The position numbers and the translations under genes were made by a program. The notes beneath the pieces were generated by a model. It had not been told where the DNA came from. It was given only the letters and a program-made list of their open reading frames with translations, and did no database searches. Positions 35,182 to 43,129 of a stretch of 64,000 nt of DNA are shown in pieces; positions within the stretch are counted from its first letter, which is position 1, and each line of letters begins with the position of its first letter. The DNA is from PoT sp049331405 (GTDB lineage Bacteria > Planctomycetota > Planctomycetia > Isosphaerales > Isosphaeraceae). The stretch lies in assembly GCF_049331405.1 (NCBI RefSeq), contig NZ_CP186274.1, forward strand, positions 9,672,001 to 9,736,000. Reading direction: 5' to 3'.

Positions 35182-36549
35182 TCAGGAACTTTGCCCGGCC
35201 GGGTGACGCTCAGGGGCGAAGGTGAGCCCCCCCTGGGGGAAGACGCGGATCCTCGGCTCCGGCACGTCGGCGAGGGCCTTGCGGGCGGCCTTCCAGAGGG
35301 CTCCCTGGTCGGAGAAGAGTTGGATCGGCCCCAGGTGCGAGCCCAGGCGCTCGGCGAGCGGCGGGGCGTAGACGAGCACCGTGCGGTCGACCACAAGTTC
35401 CCTGGCCCAGCCCAGGAGGAAGGCGTGCGGGCTGCCGATCGTGGAGAGCAGGCGGCTGGCCATCGCGACGCCCCGGCGGATCGTCCAGCCGCCGGCATTG
35501 CCCGAGGCGGAGATCGTGCGGAGCCAGGGCATCGGCACCGAGCGGTCCATCTCCTCGGGGTCGGTCCAGAAGTAGCCGACGAGGACCCCGCCCGGCCTCG
35601 TGGCGGCTCGATGCTGCAACAGGACCTTGAAGCTCTGCATCGGGTCGCCCGGCCAGGGGTGGTTGCCCGCGACGATCAGGTCGGCCGGCGGGGCGTCGGG
35701 GGCCTGGAACCGCCGCCTCGCCTCGGCGGACAGCTCGTCCTGCACCGGGTCGGGATGCCCGGCCAGGACCCGGAGGATCTGCCCGGGGGCGCCGAGGAGG
35801 TGGCTGATGGAGACGCAGGGGCCGAGCATGCCCGCCGCCGCCCGGATCGCGCGTCGCATCGGGTTCCCGGACGCCTCGCCGCCGAGGAGCCGCCCGGCCT
35901 CCTGCGGGTTCAAGCCCTGGCGGTGCAGGGCCCCCAGGGTCGAACGATGGCTCGTCCCCGGGAAGATCAGCTTGTAGCCGCCGCCGAAGCCGGCCTGCAA
36001 GTGCGGCAGGACCGAGCCGATCAGGATGCGGAGGTCGGCCTCGGCGACCGGGCGGAAGACCCGCACCGGGACCCCTTGCGGCGTCTCGCCCAGGGAGACG
36101 TAAGAAGACAGGTCGTCCACCGGCGGGCTGAAGCAGCGATACGTGTCCACCACGGCGTCGCCGACCCGGCCCCGCATCGAGGCGTCGTCGACCGCGTGGT
36201 GCCGCCCGACCCCCGCGCTGATGGTCACGTCCTCGGTGCGGACTCCCGCCTCGTGGAGCCGGCGGAGCAGGTGGGGCAGGGCCTCGCGGACGGGGGTCCA
36301 GCGCGACGGGTCGTCGACAACGATCGCCACGCGCGACCCGGCCTTCACCTGAGCCTCGACGGGCGGGCAGCCGAGGGGAGCGTCGAGGGCCGCCGCCAGG
36401 CTCGACGGGTAATCGTCCAGGGTCCCCGACAGGTCGGGCCAGGCGACCTCCACCTTGGTCCAGTCGGAGGGCAGGGCGAGTTCCAGGCTCCCCCCCACGC
36501 CCCAGGGGAAGTTCACGGGGGTATCCTTACCGGCCGGGGGAATGCTCAT
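35182..36549 (-). CDS. larA: LarA-family nickel-dependent racemase/epimerase
   Basis: 455 residues from ATG 36547-36549. LarA enzymes use the NPN cofactor, tethered by a lysine and coordinated by histidine, to racemise 2-hydroxyacids by hydride shuttling. Present here: VDDPSRWTP (78-86), GVGRHH (113-118), SVLPHLQAGFGGGYK...FPG (178-198), LGALH (205-209). With H117, H183, K193 and H209 the spacings are 66, 10 and 16, exactly those of H108, H174, K184 and H200 of lactate racemase. The protein is a little longer than lactate racemase, so the substrate may be another 2-hydroxyacid. LarE is encoded in the same window. Confidence 0.85.
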   Translation of the reverse strand: MSIPPAGKDTPVNFPWGVGGSLELALPSDWTKVEVAWPDLSGTLDDYPSSLAAALDAPLGCPPVEAQVKAGSRVAIVVDDPSRWTPVREALPHLLRRLHEAGVRTEDVTISAGVGRHHAVDDASMRGRVGDAVVDTYRCFSPPVDDLSSYVSLGETPQGVPVRVFRPVAEADLRILIGSVLPHLQAGFGGGYKLIFPGTSHRSTLGALHRQGLNPQEAGRLLGGEASGNPMRRAIRAAAGMLGPCVSISHLLGAPGQILRVLAGHPDPVQDELSAEARRRFQAPDAPPADLIVAGNHPWPGDPMQSFKVLLQHRAATRPGGVLVGYFWTDPEEMDRSVPMPWLRTISASGNAGGWTIRRGVAMASRLLSTIGSPHAFLLGWARELVVDRTVLVYAPPLAERLGSHLGPIQLFSDQGALWKAARKALADVPEPRIRVFPQGGLTFAPERHPAGQSS

Positions 36550-37013
36550 CGAAGATCCCATGAAAACGGACACATATTCAGGAGCGCCGCCGTCCACCGA
36601 GGGCGAGGCCCCGGGATTCACGATCGGGACGAGGTCCGCCCCACGCTAATAGAAAGCCCCGCGATCGGCTAGCCGAGTGGCGGCGAGGCCCTAGTCGTCG
36701 AAGGCCCAACCCCTTCCTCGGTCCGGCGATTCGACCGGGACGATTTTGCCGATCATGCCGCCAAAACGGATCATTCCCCGGGTCCTGCCGGAAAGAATAG
36801 CGATATGGCGGTCGATGCTAAGTACAGAAACCCCCGAATACCTCGCCCCCGACCGGCGGGAGCTGCCGGGCTCACGAGGCGCCTCGTCCTTCAATGGGAG
36901 GGAAGCCGCGGCCTCGGACGATGGTATTTGGGGATCTGAGACCAGGCTCGAGGCCGTCCGCCCCTCCCGGCGATGCGATGGCCCGCCCCTCATTTTTCGC
37001 TCGGTGATTTCTC
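36550..37013. other. Divergent intergenic region, 464 bases
   Basis: Between larA-like (minus) and the beta-helix protein (plus). No coding frame with good bias, no obvious ribosome binding site before the downstream ATG at 37014, and no repeat or RNA recognised. Should hold both promoters. Confidence 0.4.
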
Positions 37014-38405
37014 ATGGATCGACTTCGACCGCGACGGAGCGTGGTGTTTCGGCCCCAGGCGGAGGCCGTCGAGGGGCGTTTATTGCTGAGCACGGTCCCG
37101 CAGGTGAACCCGGCGAACGCCCAGAAGCCCTTCCTGCGCCCGTTCAGCGTCTCGCTGAAGTCCCCCAACACGCCGATCTCCCCCTTCCAGGCGTCGTCGA
37201 AGCTCGTGACGTTCGTCGACCCGTCGGCCAAGCTCGTCAAGGCGGGGCACGTGCTGGCTGGGTACAAGAACTACCTCGGGCCGTATGCGTTGCTCGACGC
37301 CTCCACCGGGATGATCAAGATCGGCAGCGGATCCAACATCCAGGCCAACGCCAACATCCTCAGCAACCCGACGGGCCGTCGAGGGCCGACGACGAGCGTT
37401 TTGATCGGCTCCAACGTATCGATCGGCTTCGGGGCGACGGTCTCGGGGCCGAGCACCATCGGGGCCTTCCCGAACACGAGCAAGCCGACCATCATCGGGC
37501 CGAACGCCGTCATCGACGGCGCCACGGTCCAGCCCGGCGCGGTCGTCTCGGCGCTCGCGAAGGTCGAGCCCGGCGTGACGGTCCCGACCGGCGTCCGCGT
37601 CCTGCCGGGCGTCGATGTGACGAGCAACGCCGAGGCTTCCGACCCCGCGCTGGGGAAGGTCGTGACGCTGACGGCGGGCGAGTTGACCAAGGCCTCGCAG
37701 ACGATCTCGATCCACCAGTCGCTGGCCCAGGGATACGCGACGCTCTACCAGGGGAACTCGGCGACGGGCAACTTCGGCGCGGGGGGGATCACGTCGACGC
37801 CACTGGCCTCGGGCGTCTTCCAGGGCAACCTGACGACGATCACGGGGGCGGGGCCGGAGCCCGGCTCCGCGACCGTCTCGTTCGAGCCGTCCTCCGGCTC
37901 CCCCACGTTCGCCGCGCCGATGGGGCAGCAGGCTCAAAGCCTGCTCTACAACTTCCCGGCGCGCGTCACCGGGCAGGTGAATTTCTACGACAAGGCGAGC
38001 GACGTGGCGGCCAACCTCGGCATCCACGACGCGATCCTGGGGGATCAGGGGCAGCCGATCAACATCGGCCCGATCACCAGGATCGGCAACGGGGTGACGA
38101 TCACCTCGCCGCTCGGCAGCACGACCGGCCCGATCACCTCGGGCACGAGCTCGCCGATCTCGATCGGCCAGGGCCTGATCGCCGGCGACCATGCCGTGAT
38201 CCTCGGCGCCCAGGGGGTGAAGGTCGTCATCGAGGACAACGTCACGATCGGCTCGTCGGCCGTCGTCGAGGGCTCCTCGATCGGGGCCAACTCGACGATC
38301 GGCGCCAGGGCCTACGTCCTGAACTCGAACCTGCCGGCGGGCTCGAGCGTGCGGGACGGGGCGATCGTCATCAACAACAAGCAGGTCGGCACCGTCGCAT
38401 CCTGA
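37014..38405 (+). CDS. Exported left-handed beta-helix protein with LEPR-xLL-like N-terminus
   Basis: 463 residues. The N-terminus reads FRPQAEAVEGRLLLST, matching the LE(x)R-xLL type motif at the front of many planctomycete extracellular proteins, where it replaces a classical signal peptide. Then come two sections of hexapeptide repeats: about 90-215 (GSGSNIQANANILSNPTG; IGSNVSIGFGATVSG; IGPNAVIDGATVQPGAVV) and about 325-460 (IGPITRIGNGVTITSPLG; IEDNVTIGSSAVVEGSSIG), as in left-handed beta-helices of the acetyltransferase/carbonic anhydrase class. I see no acyltransferase catalytic histidine motif and cannot verify the three zinc histidines of a gamma carbonic anhydrase. It may be structural. 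Confidence 0.75.
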   Translation: MDRLRPRRSVVFRPQAEAVEGRLLLSTVPQVNPANAQKPFLRPFSVSLKSPNTPISPFQASSKLVTFVDPSAKLVKAGHVLAGYKNYLGPYALLDASTGMIKIGSGSNIQANANILSNPTGRRGPTTSVLIGSNVSIGFGATVSGPSTIGAFPNTSKPTIIGPNAVIDGATVQPGAVVSALAKVEPGVTVPTGVRVLPGVDVTSNAEASDPALGKVVTLTAGELTKASQTISIHQSLAQGYATLYQGNSATGNFGAGGITSTPLASGVFQGNLTTITGAGPEPGSATVSFEPSSGSPTFAAPMGQQAQSLLYNFPARVTGQVNFYDKASDVAANLGIHDAILGDQGQPINIGPITRIGNGVTITSPLGSTTGPITSGTSSPISIGQGLIAGDHAVILGAQGVKVVIEDNVTIGSSAVVEGSSIGANSTIGARAYVLNSNLPAGSSVRDGAIVINNKQVGTVAS

Positions 38406-38421
38406 GCCGGACGCGTGACGA

Positions 38422-39120
38422 TCACTTGATCTCGTACCAGTCGCCCGGCTCCAGCACCACCGGCTCGGCCTTGGTCGCGCCGCGGACCTTGTCGGCCCAG
38501 GATTTCGCGTCCTGGACGATGGGCCCGAACGTATTGTAATGGATGGGCATGACGGCCTTCGGCCCGATCAGCTTCACCGCGCGGACGGCGTCGTCGGGTC
38601 CCATCGTGTAATAGTCGCCGATCGGGAGCAGGGCGAGGTCGACCCCTTCCTCGCCGATCAGGGCCATGTCACTGAAGAGGGCGGTATCGGCCGCGTCGTA
38701 GACGGTGGTGCCGTCATCGAACTTGATGAGGAATCCGCAGGGGTTGCCGCCGTAGGTCCCGTCGGGGAGGACCGAGCCGTGGAAGGCGAGCGTGAGCTTG
38801 ACCCGGCCGATCCCTTCGAAGTGGAGTCCGCCGCCGTGCTGCATCCCGTGGACCTTCTCCAGGCCCTGCGCGGGGGCCTTGAGCCACTCGCCGATCTCGT
38901 AGTTCGTCACGACCGTCGCGCCCGTCCGCTTGGCGATGGCCACGGTGTCGCCCACGTGGTCGCCGTGCCCGTGCGAGAGCAGGATCAGGTCGGCCGGCAC
39001 CTCCTCGGCCTGCGCCGCGGCCTTCGGGTTCCCCGTCAGGAATGGGTCCACCAGCACGTGCTTGCCCTGAGTCTCGAACAGGAGGCACGAGTGCCCCAGC
39101 CAACGAACGCGTGTCGACAT
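38422..39120 (-). CDS. UPF0173-type metal-dependent hydrolase
   Basis: 232 residues from ATG 39118-39120. Metallo-beta-lactamase fold of the UPF0173/YtkL group: VRWLGHSCLLFETQGKHVLVDP at the start, LLSHGHGDHVGDT near 57, LAFHGSVLPDG, YDAADTALFSDMAL, and the terminal MPIHYNTFGPI with the last metal histidine. The size is typical of the family, whose physiological substrate is unknown. It ends 16 bases from the convergent beta-helix gene. Confidence 0.9.
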   Translation of the reverse strand: MSTRVRWLGHSCLLFETQGKHVLVDPFLTGNPKAAAQAEEVPADLILLSHGHGDHVGDTVAIAKRTGATVVTNYEIGEWLKAPAQGLEKVHGMQHGGGLHFEGIGRVKLTLAFHGSVLPDGTYGGNPCGFLIKFDDGTTVYDAADTALFSDMALIGEEGVDLALLPIGDYYTMGPDDAVRAVKLIGPKAVMPIHYNTFGPIVQDAKSWADKVRGATKAEPVVLEPGDWYEIK

Positions 39121-39376
39121 CGCGAGTGCTCCGTTGGGCCGGTCTTCCGCGCGGGCGGTTTGCGATCCTGATCGTTGAAGCCGCGCAGCTCCCGGCCCTT
39201 CCACCTCGAATCAACCACAAGAGACCCGAAGGTGGCAACCCCCGTGCCCGGTCAGGCCGTTCGGCCCGGATCCTCTTCGAACACGACGCCCTCCCGAGCG
39301 TAATAATAGTTAAAGAGAGGACGTGTCGGTTCCCCGCTCGATTTCGCGAAGACTCAACTGGCGAGGACGATTGCCA

Positions 39377-39592
39377 ATGAGTATCGATTCCAACATCCCG
39401 GCGAATGACATCGCCCCATTCCAGGCCGGCGACGCCCCCGCGTCGGTCCCCCCGCTCGGTGGCAAGACCGTGGGAGACGGGGGCTGGCGACGCGTCGGCC
39501 TGGCCCACCGCTTCTCGCTCTGGCTCTCGCTGTTCGTGGGGGGCGTCTACCCGGCGGGGAAGGGCCGCTTCGACTCATCGAAGAAGGTCTGA
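39377..39592 (+). CDS. Small peptide upstream of twin unknown-family genes
   Basis: 71 residues from ATG 39377 with GAGGA nine bases upstream. An acidic/polar N-terminal half (MSIDSNIPANDIAPFQAGDA...LGGKTVGD) is followed by GGWRRVGLAHRFSLWLSLFV, an amphipathic-to-hydrophobic stretch, and a basic tail ending SKKV. No homologue recalled. It is 176 bases before the first of the two paralogues and on the same strand, so it may share a transcript. The layout is compatible with a small membrane-active or precursor peptide, but a spurious frame is also possible. Confidence 0.5.
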   Translation: MSIDSNIPANDIAPFQAGDAPASVPPLGGKTVGDGGWRRVGLAHRFSLWLSLFVGGVYPAGKGRFDSSKKV

Positions 39593-39768
39593 GGCCGGGT
39601 CGAACCCGCGAGCCTCGCGACGAAATGCGACGCTCGACCGGCATCAGTCGGGGAGTCTCGACTCAACTCGGACATCTGTCAGCGTTGACGAGTGTTCAGG
39701 AAAAAGCTATCGTCGCCTCGCGTCGGATCCTCGTCATAATCCATGAAGGCTCCTCCGGGGAGACGTCG

Positions 39769-40617
39769 ATGAGCGTCGAGTCCAACGAACCCGTCCCCGA
39801 GGCGGCCGAGGCCGAATCCGGGCCCAGCCGCGAGGCGCTCGAGGCGAGGATCGCCGAGCTCGAGAAGCAGCTCGCCGAGTCCAGGCAGGTCGACGCCCCG
39901 TTCACGATCAAGGCGCTCCGGATGGTCGTCAAGGGGTGGGGGCAGGGGTGGCAGCTCCGCCCGTCGCCGGCGCGTCGGTACTGGATGGACCAGGGGCCGT
40001 ATGCCTACCAGTGCCTCCCCCTGGTCGTCGCGAACCAGTGGGGCTGGCAGATCCTCTGCCCGACCGACCTCCGCGCCACCTGGGACGGCTCCCCCGATCC
40101 CGGCGGGGTCCGCGTCGAGGTCGACCCCCAGTACGCGACCGTCATCAAGAGCCAGTTCGGCTCGGGGCTCGTGACCTTCTCCCCGCCGTGGTTGTTCCGC
40201 ACGTCCCCCGGCTGGAACATCATGATCAAGGGGCCCGGGAACCGCTTCAAGCCCAACTGCGTGGCGCTCGAAGGGGTCATCGAGACGTGGTGGCTCAATT
40301 ATACGTTCACGCTCAACTGGCGGATCGTCGAGCCGGGGACGGTCGAGTTCGCCAAGGGGGAGAGCCTCGGCCAGCTCGTGCCGGTGCCCCATGCCACCTT
40401 CGAGAACGCGTCGGCCATCGAGGCACCGCTGAGCGAGGAGCCCGAGATCGCGGCCGAGCTCCTGAAATGGCAGGAGGAGCGGAACCGTCGCGCCAAGGAT
40501 CCGGTGACGACCCATCACCTCTACCGCAAGGCGGAAGGGATCGACGACCACCTCGTCAAGGTCGGCGTCCCCGGCTTCGTCCAGTCGTGGGTGCCAAAGC
40601 CGCAAGAACCGGAGTGA
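39769..40617 (+). CDS. Unknown-family protein, first of tandem pair (DUF6065-like)
   Basis: 282 residues from ATG 39769 with GGGGAG seven bases upstream. An N-terminal coiled coil at about 22-41 (REALEARIAELEKQLAESR) precedes a globular domain rich in aromatics: RYWMDQGPYAYQCLPL, ANQWGWQILCPTD, TWDGSP, SQFGSGLVTFSPPWLFRTSPG, GPGNRFKPNC and ETWWLNYTFTLNW. The string A(Y/F)xCLPLxxANxxGWxxLCP matches what I recall for DUF6065, function unknown. No signal peptide. Paired with a close paralogue 33 bases downstream; by eye the two globular domains are well over half identical. Confidence 0.8.
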   Translation: MSVESNEPVPEAAEAESGPSREALEARIAELEKQLAESRQVDAPFTIKALRMVVKGWGQGWQLRPSPARRYWMDQGPYAYQCLPLVVANQWGWQILCPTDLRATWDGSPDPGGVRVEVDPQYATVIKSQFGSGLVTFSPPWLFRTSPGWNIMIKGPGNRFKPNCVALEGVIETWWLNYTFTLNWRIVEPGTVEFAKGESLGQLVPVPHATFENASAIEAPLSEEPEIAAELLKWQEERNRRAKDPVTTHHLYRKAEGIDDHLVKVGVPGFVQSWVPKPQEPE

Positions 40618-40650
40618 GCCGAGGCCAGGCACCACGGAGGGGCACCACGA

Positions 40651-41502
40651 ATGAGCCCGCATCCCGAGCCCGAGAGTCAGGCCGAGCGTTGCCGCCGGCT
40701 TGAAGAGCGCGTTGCCGAGCTCGAGCGTCGGCTCGAGGTCGCCGAGAGCCGACCACCGACCCTGAGCCTGCGGGCCCTGCGGATCTCGAACGAGCCCTGG
40801 ACGCTCGGCTGGGGGCTCCGACCCTCACCGCCGAGGCGGTACTGGATGGACCAGGCGCCCCAGTCGTACCAGTGCCTGCCGCTGGTCATGGCCAATCAGT
40901 GGGGCTGGCAGGTCCTCTGCCCGACCGACCTCGTCGTAACCTGGGACGGCTCGCCCGATCGCCGAGGGCTCCGGGTCGAGGTCGATCTTCGCTATGCGCC
41001 CGTGATCCAGAGCCAGTTCGGCTCGGGCATCGTCACTTTCGCCACGCCCTGGCTCTTCCGCACGTCCCCCGGCTGGAACCTGTATCTGAAGGGCCCAGGG
41101 AACCGCTGGAAGGCCAACTGCGCCCCGCTCGAAGGGGTGATCGAGACCTGGTGGCTCAACTACCCGTTCACCCTGAACTGGAAGATCGTCGAGCCGGGGA
41201 CGGTCGAGTTCACCGGGGGGGAGAGCCTCGGCCAGCTCGTCCCCGTCCCCCACGCCACCTTCGACGAGGCGACCGCCGCCGAAGGGCCGGTCGACGCCGA
41301 TCAAAAAACGGCGCAAGAACTCCTGCGCTGGCAGGCCGAGCGGAGCAAGCGGGTCGGGGACTCGTCGAAGCTCCAGCACCACCTCTACCGCAAGGCCGAG
41401 GGGATCGACGAGCACCTCGCCAGGCTCGCCGTCCCTCCGTTCGCCCCCGACTGGCCCGATCTCGACGACAAAGACTCGAAGATCATCCCCCCTGGGGCAT
41501 GA
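40651..41502 (+). CDS. Unknown-family protein, second of tandem pair (DUF6065-like)
   Basis: 283 residues from ATG 40651 (GGAGG about ten bases upstream). Same architecture as its upstream neighbour: coiled coil at about 16-34 (RLEERVAELERRLEVAESR), then YWMDQAPQSYQCLPL, ANQWGWQVLCPTD, SQFGSGIVTFATPWLFRTSPG, ETWWLNYPFTLNWKIVEPG and HHLYRKAEGIDEHLA. The N-terminal 50 residues and the C-terminal tail diverge, which suggests distinct partners. Its last 20 bases overlap the 3' end of convergent glgC. Role unknown. Confidence 0.8.
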   Translation: MSPHPEPESQAERCRRLEERVAELERRLEVAESRPPTLSLRALRISNEPWTLGWGLRPSPPRRYWMDQAPQSYQCLPLVMANQWGWQVLCPTDLVVTWDGSPDRRGLRVEVDLRYAPVIQSQFGSGIVTFATPWLFRTSPGWNLYLKGPGNRWKANCAPLEGVIETWWLNYPFTLNWKIVEPGTVEFTGGESLGQLVPVPHATFDEATAAEGPVDADQKTAQELLRWQAERSKRVGDSSKLQHHLYRKAEGIDEHLARLAVPPFAPDWPDLDDKDSKIIPPGA

Positions 41503-42724
41503 ACCGCTCGAGGTCCTCGCTCTTGGCGACGACGGTGATCCCCTCTTCCGTCACGGTCAGCCCACGGGCGAGGTCCGCCGCGCGGTTCCAGCCGATCTCG
41601 AATCCGGGCGGGATCTTCACGTCCTTGTCGATGATCGCGCGTCGGATCCTGGCGTGGCGGCCGACCTCGACGTGGTCGAAGAGGATCGAGTCCTCGACCA
41701 ACGCATAGCTGTTGATCCTCACGCCGGGGGAGAGGATGCTCCGATAGACCTGGCCCCCCGAGACGATGGCCCCCTGGCAGACGATCGAATTCAAGGCGGC
41801 ACCGCGGCGGTCGGGGTCGGTGTGGACGAACTTGGGCGGGGGCATGGGCGGCTGATACGTGTGGATCGGCCACTCGCGATCGTAGAGGTTCAGGATCGGG
41901 TCGATCTGGATCAGGTCCATGCTCGTCTGGTAGTAGGCGTCGAGCGTGCCGACGTCTCGCCAGTAGGCGGCCTGCTTGCGGTTCTCGTCGCGGAACGGGT
42001 AGGCGAAGACCCTCGAGTTCGCCAGCATGGACGGGATGATGTCCTTGCCGAAGTCGTGCGCGCTCGCCTCCTTCCTCGCCGCGTCCTGGAAGAGCCGCTC
42101 GTACATCACGTCGGTGGCGAAGACGTAGATCCCCATCGACGCCAGGCTCAGCTCGGGGTTGTCCGGCATCGACGGCGGGTCCTTGGGCTTCTCGAGGAAG
42201 CTGAGGACCCGGCCCTCCGCGTCGACGTCCATGACGCCGAACTCGGCCGCCTGGGCGCGGGGGACGGGGAGGCAGGCGATGGTCAAGTCCGCGCGGCGAT
42301 CGCGGTGAAACTTGATCATGTCCGCATAATTCATCTTGTAGATGTGGTCGCCGGCCAGGATCAGGGTGTCGCGGGGCGCGGCCTTCTCGATCGTGTAGAC
42401 GTTCTGGTAGATGGCGTCGGCCGTCCCCTGGTACCAGGACTCGGCGATCCGCTGCTGCGGCGGGATGACTTCGACGTACTCGTCGAGCTCTCTGGAGAGG
42501 AACTTCCACCCCTGGTCGATGTGCCGGTTCAGGCTCACCGCCTTGTACTGCGTCAGGACGAGGATCTTGCGCAGGTCGGAGTTCAGGCAGTTCGAAAGGG
42601 TGAAGTCGATGATCCGGTAGATCCCGCCGAACGGGACGGCCGGCTTGGCCCGATCGCGCGTGAGCGGTTCCAGGCGTGATCCCCGCCCCCCCGCCAGGAC
42701 GATCGCCAATACGTCACGAAGCAC
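41483..42724 (-). CDS. glgC: Glucose-1-phosphate adenylyltransferase (ADP-glucose pyrophosphorylase)
   Basis: Makes ADP-glucose from glucose-1-phosphate and ATP for glycogen synthesis. 413 residues from a GTG start (42722-42724) with GGAGG about eight bases before it. Landmarks: the nucleotide loop AIVLAGGRGSRLEPLT, KPAVPFGGIYRIIDFTLSNC, WYQGTADAIYQNVY, AGDHIYKMNY, EFGVMDVD with a lysine in FLEKPKDPP, and YWRDVGTLDAYY. The C-terminal left-handed helix region is present (VCQGAIVSGGQV). No other glycogen gene is in the window. Confidence 0.96.
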   Translation of the reverse strand: MLRDVLAIVLAGGRGSRLEPLTRDRAKPAVPFGGIYRIIDFTLSNCLNSDLRKILVLTQYKAVSLNRHIDQGWKFLSRELDEYVEVIPPQQRIAESWYQGTADAIYQNVYTIEKAAPRDTLILAGDHIYKMNYADMIKFHRDRRADLTIACLPVPRAQAAEFGVMDVDAEGRVLSFLEKPKDPPSMPDNPELSLASMGIYVFATDVMYERLFQDAARKEASAHDFGKDIIPSMLANSRVFAYPFRDENRKQAAYWRDVGTLDAYYQTSMDLIQIDPILNLYDREWPIHTYQPPMPPPKFVHTDPDRRGAALNSIVCQGAIVSGGQVYRSILSPGVRINSYALVEDSILFDHVEVGRHARIRRAIIDKDVKIPPGFEIGWNRAADLARGLTVTEEGITVVAKSEDLERFMPQGG

Positions 42725-43129
42725 CAGGTCGCCTCCGCTATGGAGAGTATCTACTGGACTTTTGATCCCGGTCGGCCCCTCCCCCTATTGTGCATCCGCG
42801 GGCGGGTCAAGCCAACCCGTTTCACCCCTGGATTCGAGAACGGCGAGGGCGGAGGGGCCCGCTATTCGTCCTGAGACGACTGGAGCGGGCCGAAGGGTCG
42901 CGCCGGCCACCGCGATTCAACGAATGGCGCCAGGGTTCGCGATTCGGACCCGGATGCGGCCAGGACGAAGGAAATCGGCGAGAGGGCTCGTGACCCTTCG
43001 ATTCTCACGGGCATTTTGATAGATTCGACGCGCACCGAAAGTCACAAGACCACGTCGTCGGCCGGCGCCAGGCGAGCAGTCCGCGCGGGCCGCAGGATGA
43101 GCCGACACCTTCGCTTTGGGGAGTTGCCA
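42725..43129. other. Divergent intergenic region, 405 bases
   Basis: Separates glgC (minus) from the alkaline phosphatase (plus). Frames here are weak. An alternative phosphatase start at 43097 would reduce the gap. No PHO-box-like direct repeat stands out. Confidence 0.4.

Noticed and set aside
29412..36549. Rhamnose or lactate catabolic operon spanning rhaB to larA
   Set aside because: Genes between them (GGDEF protein, MBL hydrolase, small membrane protein) are unrelated, gaps are large and one gene is on the other strand, so no operon is claimed.
39377..39592. Precursor peptide of a modified peptide (RiPP) system
   Set aside because: No radical SAM, cyclodehydratase, lanthipeptide synthetase or protease gene nearby, and the peptide lacks a recognisable leader-core boundary. 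Retained only as a small peptide.
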